This document shows, one piece after another, positions 50,428 through 61,500 of a stretch of DNA of 64,000 bases. Both the position numbers and the translations under genes were made by a program. Origin of the DNA: Lojkania enalia (lineage: Eukaryota > Ascomycota > Dothideomycetes > Pleosporales); the NCBI GenBank assembly GCA_010094045.1, contig ML986602.1:352679-416678 (forward strand), written 5' to 3'. The notes beneath the pieces were generated by a model. It was not told the origin of the DNA and did not search any database. It saw nothing but the letters and a program-made list of their open reading frames with translations. Numbering within the stretch: position 1 is the first letter of the stretch; each line of letters opens with the position of its first letter.

Positions 50428-50450
50428 TTCTCGGTCCTTCCAACAAATTC
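50428..50450 (+). promoter_or_regulatory. Candidate step-type heat-shock element for Hsp110
   Basis: TTC trimers occur at 50428-50430, 50438-50440 and 50448-50450, spaced exactly 10 bp. This is the step-type arrangement recognised by yeast Hsf1. It lies about 180-200 bp upstream of the Hsp110 ATG. Three TTC words can recur by chance; the gene context raises the odds. Confidence 0.45.
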
Positions 50451-50719
50451 CATCCTTGTTCTTGGCGCCAACAGTGGCTGGTGCTGCCAGTCATGGATGG
50501 TGGGGCAGGGCCGCCGGGCAGACAGACAACCAAGAGGCCCGTGCTCGCCCGAGAGCCGCCGGCACCACCGGCGACCGCCAGCGCGCGACACAGAGATCGA
50601 CAACACGCCGGCGTCATCATTGTTGTCCGAGTCGCCCTGCAGATTCTAGCTTGCGCCAGAAAGAGGAGTGTTTGGCTCTGGGCCCGATGCCCTCGTGAGC
50701 GCGCGTCTGCCCTGCCCCG

Positions 50720-50725
50720 ACGCGT
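50720..50725 (+). promoter_or_regulatory. MCB element (ACGCGT) upstream of Fta1
   Basis: A perfect ACGCGT lies 67 bp upstream of the Fta1 ATG in a GC-rich stretch. It is consistent with G1/S control of a kinetochore gene; this is inference. Confidence 0.4.
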
Positions 50726-50791
50726 GGATCGCGCTCGTCCTTTCTCCCACCTTCTATTGTCAGCAGGTATCCTCGCGAACATCCTCAAACA

Positions 50792-51979
50792 ATGGCTGCC
50801 GCTCCTCCTTACCCGCTCTACTTTCGGACCTACTACCTCTATCGCGTATCGCCCTTCCATCACGGCGACTCGCCTCTTCTCGCCGATCGAGCGCTTCGAA
50901 CCCATGCGACAAGACTCCGCGACCAGCTGAAAGGCGACAATGTCCGCGGTGTTGAAGTTGACTTTGCCAGCACCGAAGGCGCGTTACCCAATCTAGGGCC
51001 GCTGGAGGAGTGCCATTGGGACCTGCTCGGGGACGAGGATGCATTCATTGAGCGCCATCGCCAGCTCTTCGAGGATGTGGAAGCCTCGCAAATTTCTTCA
51101 GCGGTTGGCGCGAGCCAGGCACGCGGTATCCAAGTCACTTTGGACTACGAAAGACAGTCATACAGCGCACTCTTACTGCGCGATCCTGAAGCCAAAGTCT
51201 CTCCCGCCGGCTTCACGTCATTACCTCTGCTGCTAGTCAAGATGCCGGCGCTGATCCGCGACATCTTCCTCAACTACTTAAGGACCAACTTTGACGCCCA
51301 TGTCGCGCCATTGAAGCTCCAATCTATATTCCTCACATCCACCCTCGAAAACTACTTTCGGCATCTCTCAGCGCCGCGCTCGAGGCAATCGATTCGTGAT
51401 GTTGTCCGGCAGCTCCAGGTTCAACTCGCTTTCCCGGGTAGTACCACCGTCCTCAAACACATTGACGTAAACATCGCCGGCGCCGATGTCCTGGGCTTCT
51501 TCAAGCGTGGCAAACTCCTTCCAAACGCGAAAGATGCGCCCTTCACTACTGCATTACGCAGCTACCTACAAAATCATCTCGCCCTCGACATCTCGAATCC
51601 AAAAGTGCAAATTTCGAGAATCACATGCGGGAGCTTCACTATCCAAAGCGACCGCATCAAGATCCTTGCACCGGACGCACCGGATGACTCGGCATCAGGT
51701 CGAAGCGGTACTCCGGAGACAACGGCTAGTCAACGCGCGGTCGATGATTTATATACTTCGCTTGTAAGAGAAGCGGCGGGATCGGGCAAGTTCTTGCCGG
51801 ATAATATTCTGGAAGAGATAAGAGAGGAGACACCTTCATCCACGGGTAGTGTGGTAAGACGGGGAAGGAAGAGGGCGGTTAGCAATACCGCGCCTGGGAA
51901 CACAGCTGCGAAGAAGACACAAGGCAGGGGAAAAGAGAATGGCAGAGCGGTAGATGGCGATGAAGATACTGAAATGTGA
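50792..51979 (+). CDS. fta1: Kinetochore Sim4-complex subunit Fta1 (CENP-L homologue)
   Basis: Single exon, 395 residues. The N-terminus (PLYFRTYYLYRVSPFHHGDS) and the later CHWDLLGDEDAFIERH match the fungal Sim4/Fta1 family, the equivalents of CENP-L (Iml3 in budding yeast), which pairs with CENP-N in the inner kinetochore on CENP-A chromatin. The central part has SLPLLLVKMPALIRDIFLNY and the later LENYFRHLSAPRSR, in the conserved fold. The last 90 residues are Ser/Thr- and Lys/Arg-rich (RRGRKRAVS, AAKKTQGRG), probably disordered and nuclear. The assignment is from remembered family features and is less certain than for the enzymes here. Confidence 0.78.
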   Translation: MAAAPPYPLYFRTYYLYRVSPFHHGDSPLLADRALRTHATRLRDQLKGDNVRGVEVDFASTEGALPNLGPLEECHWDLLGDEDAFIERHRQLFEDVEASQISSAVGASQARGIQVTLDYERQSYSALLLRDPEAKVSPAGFTSLPLLLVKMPALIRDIFLNYLRTNFDAHVAPLKLQSIFLTSTLENYFRHLSAPRSRQSIRDVVRQLQVQLAFPGSTTVLKHIDVNIAGADVLGFFKRGKLLPNAKDAPFTTALRSYLQNHLALDISNPKVQISRITCGSFTIQSDRIKILAPDAPDDSASGRSGTPETTASQRAVDDLYTSLVREAAGSGKFLPDNILEEIREETPSSTGSVVRRGRKRAVSNTAPGNTAAKKTQGRGKENGRAVDGDEDTEM

Positions 51980-52515
51980 GACGCGTAGATTTCCGCCGTT
52001 CTGTTACCCGAGAGTGCTGGATTCTAGTAGTCTACGGGCTCTCATGAGTTCTGATTGAAGGTAATGTCGTAGTAGTACGTTATACGCTATATACTCCGTT
52101 CTATCACCATTGTTCGCCAATTTGAACAAAATGTCCTCTTTCGTTAATCACCTGTTTGAATTCTCGCTCCCTCTCCTCAGAGCCTTTTGCCGGGTTCAGG
52201 ATGTGAAGTGGACATTTCGTTCTCATGGAAATCAGTTGTCGATCTTAGTTCCTCCAAATTGGAAGGTTTGTCGGCTAAGACCTCAGTGGTTAGGTACCTT
52301 GGAAGGCTGGCCAGAGGGGAAAGAAAGATGATGAGGTATCTCGGCTACTGTCGACCACCTTAAGGCACATAATGAACCTCACGTCGAAGTCTCAGGTTGT
52401 CTTCAAAAAAAATCTTTTGAAGGGGGCACGCAGTCTGCTTAATGTAGCAGCCACCATCGACTCATGCTCGCAATTGCACTACCTTGCAGCACCTCATCAA
52501 CGCGCCCACAACCCC
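51980..52515. other. Convergent spacer between Fta1 and the flavin oxidase
   Basis: Holds both 3' ends. No supported gene. Confidence 0.5.
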
Positions 52516-53998
52516 TTACTTCCCCCTCCAACCCACTCGACACAACGCCCCATCTTGCGTAAAAAAGCCCTCCCTTCCTCCACCACTACTCCCCCTGACT
52601 TCCCACCCGTCGCTCCCCACCCCACTGATTACCCAAAACACCCCCCACGGATCCCATCTCTTCTTGATCTTTTCCAACCGCCCATAATTAGGTCCATAGA
52701 AACTGTCTTTCCAATCTGGTTCCTGCGCATCACCTTCATTAGTATAACTCCCGCTACCGGGTGTGATGTCGCGCCAGGCTTGCATGTACCGCATCAGCCG
52801 ATCGTGACTGCGTTTCTCATCCGCCATGCTCAGCTGCGGACTTGCGCCGTTCCAGTGCCGGTTACCGTCGTAGCCCTGCGCGTGTAGCACAGCAGTGCGC
52901 CATGCGGGGAGGACGGCGTTGTCCGGATGCCCGCCGGCTTCTAGCGTTGGCGAGGTCGCGATGCCGTGGTAGGTGTAGCCACCGTCTTCTACGAAGGTGC
53001 GGACTGCGGACACAGTTTCAGAAATGGAGATTGGGTTGTCGAGGTTTGGGCGCTGGAAGAGGCGGGAGGCTATTAAGGCGCTGGGAATGTTTTCGCCGAG
53101 GACGCGGGGTGTGAGGTGGGAGGGAGATCGTTTTGTGGTTGGTGCGGGGATTGGGATAGCGAGGGCATTGAGGCGGTCTAGGAGAGGGCGGACGAAGGCC
53201 TGGTATTCGGATGTGGTTTTTTCGGGGAGCCAGATGGAGGTTGAGAAGGTTAGATCTGGGCTGGAGGATGTGGGGGTGTGACGGATGAAGTCGTAGCTGA
53301 TGTTTGTTAGTGTTCGATGAAGGCTATGGAATAGAGGGAGACGATTTACCCTAGCCCACCGGCATCGGTAATGGGGACGAGGAATGCGAAGTATTCTCTA
53401 ATACCCGCCCAGAATGTATCTGTAGATATGGATGTGTTGGACCCTGGATCTGGCAGAGTTGAGAAAGTGATAGTGCCTGTAGCGGATCTTGGAGTGGACC
53501 ACGCTTTGACAATGACAGAGGTGATAATTCCATAGTTTCCTACAAAATTTGATTAGAAAGGATACCTCCGAAGGGGGGAATTCTGGTATGGGAAAAGAGG
53601 TCAACATCGCATACCACCACCTCCACCTCTAAAAGCCCAAAACAGATCCTGGTTCTCTTTGGGACTCGCGGTCACAAATCTCCCATCCGCAGTAACAGCA
53701 TAGATTAGTAGCGTGTTATCTGCTGCCAATCCATGCTGGGCAGAATTCCTAGAGTGACCACCGCCTTGCAAATAACCTCCTGCCATGCCTACTGTTGGAC
53801 CTCCGGCAATATGCATGGTGAAATTGTTCCTGGCACTCAAGAGGCTGAGGTCTTGTGCTTGGGTACCGCCACCGTAAGCTACTGCTTTGCCTCTATATTT
53901 AGGGGATATGTAGTTTGGGTGATAAGTAGTCGCTTTTAGGCCACTAACCCAGATACCCAGGGAATTACCACCAATGCTTTTGCCGTTGACTAATGTCC

Positions 53999-54080
<82 letters not shown>

Positions 54081-54879
54081 TATAGGGGGGAATGAACAAC
54101 ATAGCCTAAGCTCTATTATCAATCCCTAATATTGCCTCAACCACCTTTATCTAAGCTCCGGTAACGATGGATTACTATTACCGCCACCTAGCGTCATTGT
54201 GTGGAAGTAATATCATGAGATTATATTGGTAGACCTACAGTCATGTCCTCCATTCCTGCATTTTGTTAGCATGGGCAGCAAGAGAGGCCATAACCATGAG
54301 CTCACTTTATAACAACACGAATATTTCGATTACGGGCAAAGTTAACACCCAGTTGCACGTGACGGACGTTCGAAGCCTTGACAACATATACCGGCCAGCC
54401 TCCTTGTGTACATGTCGAGTTAGGGTCTGAAGTTGGCACGCAAGAGTACCCAGAGGACCATTGAGACGTGATAGAAGTCGGGTCATTTGCACTGGATGTT
54501 CCGTTAGTACATGAAATTATATCATGCTAATGATAACGCACTGTAAGGATGTATTGGAAGCCCACTGTGTCCTCAACGCCCTGCACCTTGCCTCATCGTA
54601 ATTAGGTCCAGCATAGCAAGGTGTGGCTAGTGGCAATGGCTTCAGTAGCACGCCTCCTAAAGTCTCATTGAATTTTGCCCATTCTTCGCTGGTAGGCCAG
54701 GTCTCGTCCTCAGGGGTGTATTTGCATTCTTGTTCGGGTGGACTAGGCCCCTGGCCCGCGAAACGAACATCTGGCCATCCTGCGGCTTCATCTTCTGTCA
54801 ATTGGATACTTTCATAGTCGAAATTGACGGCCAATGAGCTGGGCAACAAAGAGAAGATGAGCACAATTGGAAACAACAT
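52516..54879 (-). CDS. Secreted FAD-linked oxidase, berberine-bridge-enzyme type
   Basis: Six exons: 54879-54542, 54491-54306, 54255-54239, 53989-53615, 53539-53350 and 53296-52516; 628 residues. The ATG at 54879 starts a clear signal peptide (MLFPIVLIFSLLPSSLA). The joins restore the FAD-binding segment RVVIKNGGHDFNGKSIGGNS, whose histidine is the usual flavin attachment residue; then GGGTQAQDL, GYLQGGGHSRNS, FWAFRGGGGGNYG and, at the C-terminus, FYGPNYGRLEKIKKRWDPWG, the BBE domain. Such enzymes oxidise sugars, alcohols or secondary metabolites outside the cell; the substrate is unknown. Exon 3 is only 17 nt. The intron after it is 249 bp, five times its neighbours, and ends in a T75 tract with two acceptors 9 nt apart. 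Confidence 0.9.
54001..54075 (-). repeat. 75-nt homopolymer as the polypyrimidine tract of an intron
   Basis: Seventy-five uninterrupted A on the + strand are T75 on the coding strand of the flavin oxidase gene. The tract ends directly at AG GGACATT AG, two possible acceptors 9 nt apart. The second one gives GHDFNGKS, which fits the family; the first would give WTLVNGKS, also in frame. Confidence 0.9.
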
Positions 54880-56030
54880 CTCGAGAAGACTCCTCAAAGG
54901 AATGCAAACATGAATTCACATCAAGCTGGGGAGAAGATATATCTGCACACAAATTCAAATACCGCAACTCCACGTCCCCATCTCGATACTAAGAAAATGA
55001 CCACCGGACTTCGCTTGCTAGGGCTGCTCCCACAGTGTGGTTACTTCATCTATGCGCTCGTGTGTACCGTACGTTCGTCGCATCCAGTAGGTAAATTCTG
55101 GTAAATATCCATGCGCTGTCCAGCAGAACGTCGCGCATTGGAGGGGTAGGGCGTAAGCGGGCGAATGAAAGCATATGGAAGATCGGGTGTGATACCAATC
55201 GTAGGTGAGGATGGCCGAGTGCTGGGTTGTTGGTACGTCGAATACGGGATTGGGAACAGCCAAGAAGGATAAAGAAAAGTAGGCTACTTGGAACAGCAGG
55301 AGATCGTGAGAGGAGGGGAGCCGATATACAGATGCTCTTCCGTATTCGTTGTGGAAGGTGCGATGCTGCATCTCTCGGGACAGAGTAACTCCGAGCATTC
55401 CACCTCGAGCCTGGTATCCGTCCACTCCAAATACGCTTTGTTTGGGGTTTTACTTGTGCATGTGGTTACAGGCCGAATGCCTATCAATATGGACTTCAAT
55501 AAACAGCATGTTGTTTCAGTTGCCCGTCTATAGCGCTGCCTCGCAGTATAGCGGTGGTCGCTTGGTGAACCTGAGGACCGGTCTAGGTGGTTCTGCAGCC
55601 TGATAGATGAATTCTGTCCTGCATTCCTCGACGCTAATGTGGCTTATTTGATCCCTGACATTCGCGCGGGAGTATCCAATATGGAAACAGAAACGCCGAT
55701 CAGCCGTATGGTTGGTGAAAAAGTGAGCGCGGCAATTACAAAGGAGGGCGATGGAGCAACCAAGGACGACGGTGGATGACGCATTAAGGAAATCTATGGC
55801 AATTTTGATTACAGGCTCTACATTGTAATCTCGAAAGAACTGCTCTTTTGATACAGGCTGCTATGCAATTCGACCAAAGGGGACAGTCAGGAGAAGAAAA
55901 GATAGAGAAGCGGGAAGAGCGCGAAAGAAGAATTGTCATATCATTGTACAAGATTCGCCCCAGCCCGCTTGCTCCCAAAGGTCTACACCGTGCATACTCC
56001 CCAAACAAAGAAACTCACGTTGGTTAATTA
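54880..56030. other. Intergenic with a possible coding fragment
   Basis: The flavin oxidase promoter is at the left end and the E2 3' end at the right. A + strand frame from about 55552 to 55780 is open, has protein-like composition (SLIDEFCPAFLDANVAYL, then MVGEKVSAAITKEGDG) and starts after a TATAG that could be an acceptor, but it has no early ATG and no recognised family. I cannot build a full gene model here. Confidence 0.35.
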
Positions 56031-57782
56031 TTATAATATCAGCTCCAGCGGGTTCTCAATTACCTTCTTGAGCTCCCTCATAAACTCGCCACCGACTGCT
56101 CCATCCACGACCTTATGGTCGAAGCTGGCAGTCATGACAATCTGGTCGTCCCATTCTACGCTTGGGGTTCCATCCTCTGAGGGCTCACCTGGTACAGCGA
56201 TCTTCCGCGTCGCACCTATGGCAACAATAGTAGATTGAGGCGGGTTGATGACTGCCGTGAATCGCTCTACGGCTGGGTTCATGCCCATGTTAGAGATGGT
56301 GATAGTTCCACCCTGGTACTCCTCTGGTTTCAGCTTTCCATCCCGTGCGCGCTTGCCAAGATCCTTGATCTGAGATGAGATGGCTTGGAGACCGAGCCCA
56401 TTGACATTCTTTACAATGGGCGTCATCAAGCCAACAGGAGTCGCGACAGCGACAGATACATCTACAACGTTGTGCTGGCGGATAAGCACCTGGCCGCCCT
56501 CCTCACGCCATGATGAGTTGGCGGCTGGAACCTTGCGAGCAGCGACAGCAAGAGCTTTAATGAGGAAATCGTTGACAGATAGTTTGTACTTGCCCTCAGA
56601 GGAAGCATTTAGGGCCTCACGGAGCTTAAGAAGCTTAGAGACGGAGATGTTGGAAGCGACGAAGTAGTGAGGATTCTCGGTAAAGCTCTGGGTGAGACGG
56701 CTGGCGATGACTTTGCGCATGCTGGTAGCGGGGATGTCTTCGTACGAGGCCGCGGTGGTTGCAGCACCTGTTACTGCCGGAGCTCCGCCAACAGGGTTAT
56801 ATTTCTCAATATCCTCTTTGATGATCTTTCCACCTGGGCCAGACCCCTTAATTGATGAGAGAGGAACGCCCTTCTCCAGAGCGAGCTTCTTGATGGAAGG
56901 AGAGACGGAAGGTTGGCGATCGAGGGAAGTCTCTAACCGACCACCGGTTGACTCCGACTCGATAGGCTCAGGAGTAGGCTCCTTCTCTGGGGGAGCGGTC
57001 CCGGATCCGGTCTTGGGCGGCTCGCTGGCTTCAGAAGCCTCGCCGCCTTTGGGTGTGGTTGCAGGAGACTTATCGCCTCCAGCATCCTCAATGGTAAAGG
57101 ACTCGAAGGCGGAAACATCCTCGCCCTCTTCGACCAAGACCGCAATAGGCTAGAAAAATATTAGCAGCTGTGCCCACTTGAAAACCAAATGCTGTGTAGA
57201 GGGTCCATAAATGGATCGTGCTCTCATAAAAGAGCAAATTTCCGGGAGCGAAAGAAAAGGCTTACGCTTCCGACCGCAACATCCTTCTCGCCAGACTCCT
57301 TCAAAATCTTGGCAATGACACCCTCTTCCTGGAACTCGAAGTCCATCTGCGCCTTATCGGTCTCGATCTCGACTAGAACATCTCCGGGGGCGATTGGGTC
57401 TCCGACCTTCTTCTGCCATGCGCCAATGTTTCCGGCGGTCATGGTCGGAGAGAGGGCAGGCATGCTGACAACGGTATGGGAGGGGAAGGCTGTCGATATG
57501 TCGAATTAGCACTGCATTTAATGGAAGGAGGCCCGGAAAAAGATACGAAAGCTGTAGCTCACATTTTGAGGCATAGTATCGGGCGAGGGCAGAGAGAGCC
57601 GGTGTCCGTCTTCTATAGCTCCGATGTCAGCAAGCTTCGTTCCGGACGTATCTACAGCAGCCGGCCACGTACGCGATGAATTCGGAAGCTCTTGAGGTGC
57701 CTAGGCTTCCGCGCAGAGCAATTGAACCCCTCAGGCTCATCTGGCCGCTGGCGCGGGCCAGAATTGTCGTGGTGGCAGGCAT
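56031..57782 (-). CDS. Dihydrolipoamide acetyltransferase, E2 of pyruvate dehydrogenase
   Basis: Exons 57782-57673, 57612-57563, 57489-57266 and 57149-56031; 500 residues, introns of 60, 73 and 116 bp. E2 is the core of the mitochondrial pyruvate dehydrogenase complex and passes acetyl groups from E1 to CoA. Residues 1-55 are rich in Arg, Ser and Ala, a mitochondrial presequence. The lipoyl domain follows ([17 protein letters not shown]; lipoylated lysine in [11 protein letters not shown], about residue 99), then an Ala/Pro-rich linker and the E3-binding domain ([30 protein letters not shown]). The catalytic domain ends with [10 protein letters not shown], with the active histidine near 472. 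It shares a 788-bp divergent region with Sec7. Confidence 0.95.
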
Positions 57783-58570
57783 TGTGACGGGATGCCGATG
57801 CGTTCAGCGTAAATTACCCAGGAATGAGGGGATGAAGGGGAGAGCCACGACAGAAAGGAGAGAGACAGCGAGCGGGGGACCGAAGAGCAAGAGATGCTCG
57901 CTCGAGCTCGATAGATGGGCGGCGGTGAGGGTGATGGGGAAGATTGAATCTCAACAGATTTATGGAGACCCGCGACCTTCGGTCGGGCATTGACAGCGAC
58001 TTTCCCGTTCCAAAGTTGTTGCTTGGCGCGCACAAGCCACACTGGGGCTGCTGGTGTGGCTTGCTCGGGCGGGCAAGCTCGAGCTGGGCAGGCAGGCATT
58101 CGTCACGTCCAGTGAGGACTAAGGAGGCTGATGCAACACGGGAAGACACTTTGCCATTACATACAATTGCATCGTGCCGCTGAGCTCCGTGCCGCGCTCC
58201 CTTTATTTTATTCCTTCTCACTCTTCCAGGACTTTTGGATCGAACTGCGCCGTGAGCACCAGGCGCGCCATTTCGACGTACGTGCCGGTGCGCTCCTCCA
58301 CCATACCTGTCCCCAGCATGGTCGTGGGCCCTTGAATTGGCCCCGCCAGACTCAAAGAAGGAGCCTCCTGAGAAATAATATTCTACCCAGCGCCGTGCAT
58401 AGCAGAAGAGGTGTGTCGTAGCTCATGTCTTGTCTGCTCTCTAGAGCGCCTTATCGAGAACGCTGCAGCGCCCTCCGCACAATTGCAAGCAGGACAACTG
58501 ATTGGGAGCATCTAGGCACTTCCAACCTCTGCATAGCCGACGAGGACACACCCGGGAGCCGCCGCGAGGC
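57783..58570. promoter_or_regulatory. Divergent promoter of the E2 gene and Sec7
   Basis: 788 bases between two start codons. No supported gene. Open frames are short and GC-driven. Confidence 0.5.
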
Positions 58571-61500
58571 ATGGCCGACACCGAACCCCCGCCCGTCATC
58601 GTGGATATTCCACACGGGAAGCTACAAGATGAGCCGCCCACCGTAGAGGAGGACGAGAGGAATACGGATCCCGCCTCCGAGGCGACGTCGGAGGGGGTGG
58701 AGGAGAAAGTTACCCCATCTCCGCAGCCACCCCAGGATCAGGCGGATATGCTCACGCCCACGGCATCGACGCCAACGCTGGCGGTGCCGAGCGGAGATGA
58801 TACACCTCGAACCTCTGAATTCTTCGAGACAGCAAATCGGCCGCGTACGGATTCCCAGTCCACGGCAGCAACGACCGCCACGCGACCATCCACTCGTAGC
58901 TCCCTTGTGTTCGTCGTCGCCGCGCTCGAAACCATAGCGGCCTCCAAAGATGCTAGAAGAACGAAGAAGCTGGGAGATTCAACTGCAGCCGCCCTAGCTG
59001 CAATCAAGCAGGAAGGTGATCCAGCGCACATTAATCCCGAGATACTCTTTGAGCCGCTCCAGCTAGCCTCCGAAGCGCAAACCGTATCCGTCTCCATCAC
59101 GGCTCTGGATTGTATTGGCAAGCTCATCAGCTATTCATATTTCTCCGTCCCTTCCGAGCCCCAAGGCGATAATGCCGAAGTGCCGCCTCTGATCGAGCGC
59201 GCCATCGATACAATATGCGACTGCTTCCAGGGAGAAGCTACGCCTCCTGATGTCCAGCTGCAGATAGTCAAGTCATTGCTAGCAGCAATCTTGAACGACA
59301 AGATTGTGGTGCATGGTGCAGGGCTGCTGAAGGCAGTTCGATTGACGTACAACATCTTTCTATTATCGAAGTCGAGCGCAAATCAGCAAGTAGCACAAGG
59401 GGTATTGACGCAAATGGTTGGAACCGTTTTCGAGAGAGTAAAGACGAGACTTTCTGCAAAAGAGGCTAGAGTTAACCTGTCAAGGGTATCCCTAAATGAA
59501 AAAGCAAATTCCGAAGAGAGCATCCAGGAAGGGATGGAGGGCAGTACACAAGGCGTAGATGGCTCGGAGGTAAACGGAGACGGGGAAGGAGAGGATCATG
59601 ACCCTGGAGAACCCAGCGACAAACCTGTCGATAAGCATACTGGACCGAAGATCACTTTGCAGAGTTTCGAGCAAGGCATGAGCTTTAACGACGACAGGAT
59701 CCATGACAATGCGCCCACCCTTGTAACACGAATTAAAGGAAAACCGGGATCGAGGCACGTATCTGGACATGATGCATCTCCTCTCAATCCTAGCGAGGAC
59801 GAAGATGAAGAAGACGAGATTTTTGTGAAGGATGCATATCTCGTGTTCAGGGCTATGTGCAGGCTCAGCACCAAGGCGCTTGCCGTGGACCAGGCCCTCG
59901 ACGTAAGATCCCAAGGAATGCGTTCCAAGCTCCTTTCATTGCATATTATCCACACGATACTGCATAATAATATTGCAGTTTTCGTGTCTCCCTATGCCAC
60001 CATCAGCAGCAGTAGCGATCATGACCCAACTACTTTTGTCCAGGCGATCAAGCAATATCTCTGTCTTAGCTTGAGTCGCAATGGTGCAAGCTCGGTCAAC
60101 AAAGTATTCGAGGTCAGTTGCGAAATTTTCTGGCTGATACTGAAATATCTTCGCGTTATGCTCAAGAAAGAAATTGAAGTATTTTTGAAAGAAATCTATC
60201 TCGCTATTTTGGATCGGAAATCAGCGGCTTCCTTTCAAAAACAATACATATTGACCGTGTTCGGGAGACTCGCCGCCGATCCTCGGGCATTGGTAGAGAT
60301 ATATCTCAATTATGATTGCGATAGAACGGCACTGGACAACATGTATCAGCGTGTGGTAGAGCATTTGTCGAGGATATCATCTACCCCGGTTGTGGTAACA
60401 CCAATGCAGCAGCAGCTTTACCAGGAACAACGGGAGAAAAAGTCCAACCACATAGACTGGCAGACCCGTGGGACACTACCACCTTCTTTATCTACCGCAT
60501 CCATGAGCATGCCTCACGAGATAGAGCATGCATATCCTCCAGAATATGCTATGAAACAAGAGTCGCTCGAAGCCCTGGTCGAAATTCTTAGGTCGCTTGT
60601 GAACTGGTCGCAACAGACAATGACGGAAAATATGAAAATGCCCAAGGTCGATGCAAGATCATCGAATGATGATCTTAGGGTATCAATGGACACTCGAGGG
60701 TATACAGATTCTCCAATCCCTGGGGGGGACTCTGGAACAGCGACGCCGCTTGTCGAGGACGATCCGAGCGAGCTCGAAAGGGAAAAGAAGAGGAAGACTG
60801 CTCTTACAAATGCCTTGCGACAGTTCAATTTCAAGCCCAAGCGTGGGTTGAAAGTCTTGATCAAGGATGGTTTCATCGCATCAGAATCTCCAGAAGACAT
60901 CGCTCGATTCTTCCACAAGAACGATCAATTGGACAAAACGGCTCTTGGAGAGTTTTTGGGAGAAGGCGACCAAGAAAACATTGCTATTATGCACGCTTTC
61001 GTTGATCAAATGGATTTCACAAGGACCCGCTTCGTGGATGCTCTCCGTCGATTTTTGCAGAGCTTTCGGCTGCCTGGGGAAGCCCAGAAGATCGATCGTT
61101 TCATGCTCAAATTTGCTGAAAGATATATTACAGGCAACCCAAATGCGTTTGCCAATGCCGATACTGCATATGTATTATCATACTCGGTCATTATGTTGAA
61201 TGTGGATCAGCACAGTACGAAGATGAAAGGCAAACGAATGACACTAGAGGATTTCATTAAGAATAACCGTGGCATCAATGACAATGCCGATCTTCCTGAT
61301 GATTATCTTCGCGGTATTTTTGAAGAAATTGCGCACAAGGAGATTGTCCTCGATACGGAACGGGAAGCCGCTGCGAATATGGGTACTATTCCTCAGCCCA
61401 CTGGCGGAATAGCCGCGAATATTGGACAAGCATTGACAGGCGGTGGACGCGACTTGCAACGAGAAGCGTTTGTACAGGCTTCAGAGCAGATGGCCAATAA

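Larger units (their letters stand above)
50251..50791. promoter_or_regulatory. Divergent promoter between Hsp110 and Fta1
   Basis: 541 bases between two start codons. A step-type heat-shock element lies on the Hsp110 side and an ACGCGT on the Fta1 side, listed separately. A 212-codon antisense frame here has no motifs. Confidence 0.55.

Noticed and set aside
50267..50905. 212-codon minus-strand frame in the Hsp110/Fta1 promoter
   Set aside because: No motif, basic low-complexity composition, overlaps the Fta1 N-terminus and the likely promoter.
54001..54075. Poly(A) as the tail of an inserted retroelement
   Set aside because: A + strand element would have its body below 54001, but that is intact coding exon; no target-site duplication is seen.
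53601..54122. A 173-codon frame beginning with a long poly-Phe run
   Set aside because: The poly-Phe comes from the T75 tract in an intron. Family motifs and splice sites show the exon starts at 53989.
55018..55425. 135-codon minus-strand frame
   Set aside because: No motif or plausible splice partners, and it lies in the flavin oxidase upstream region.
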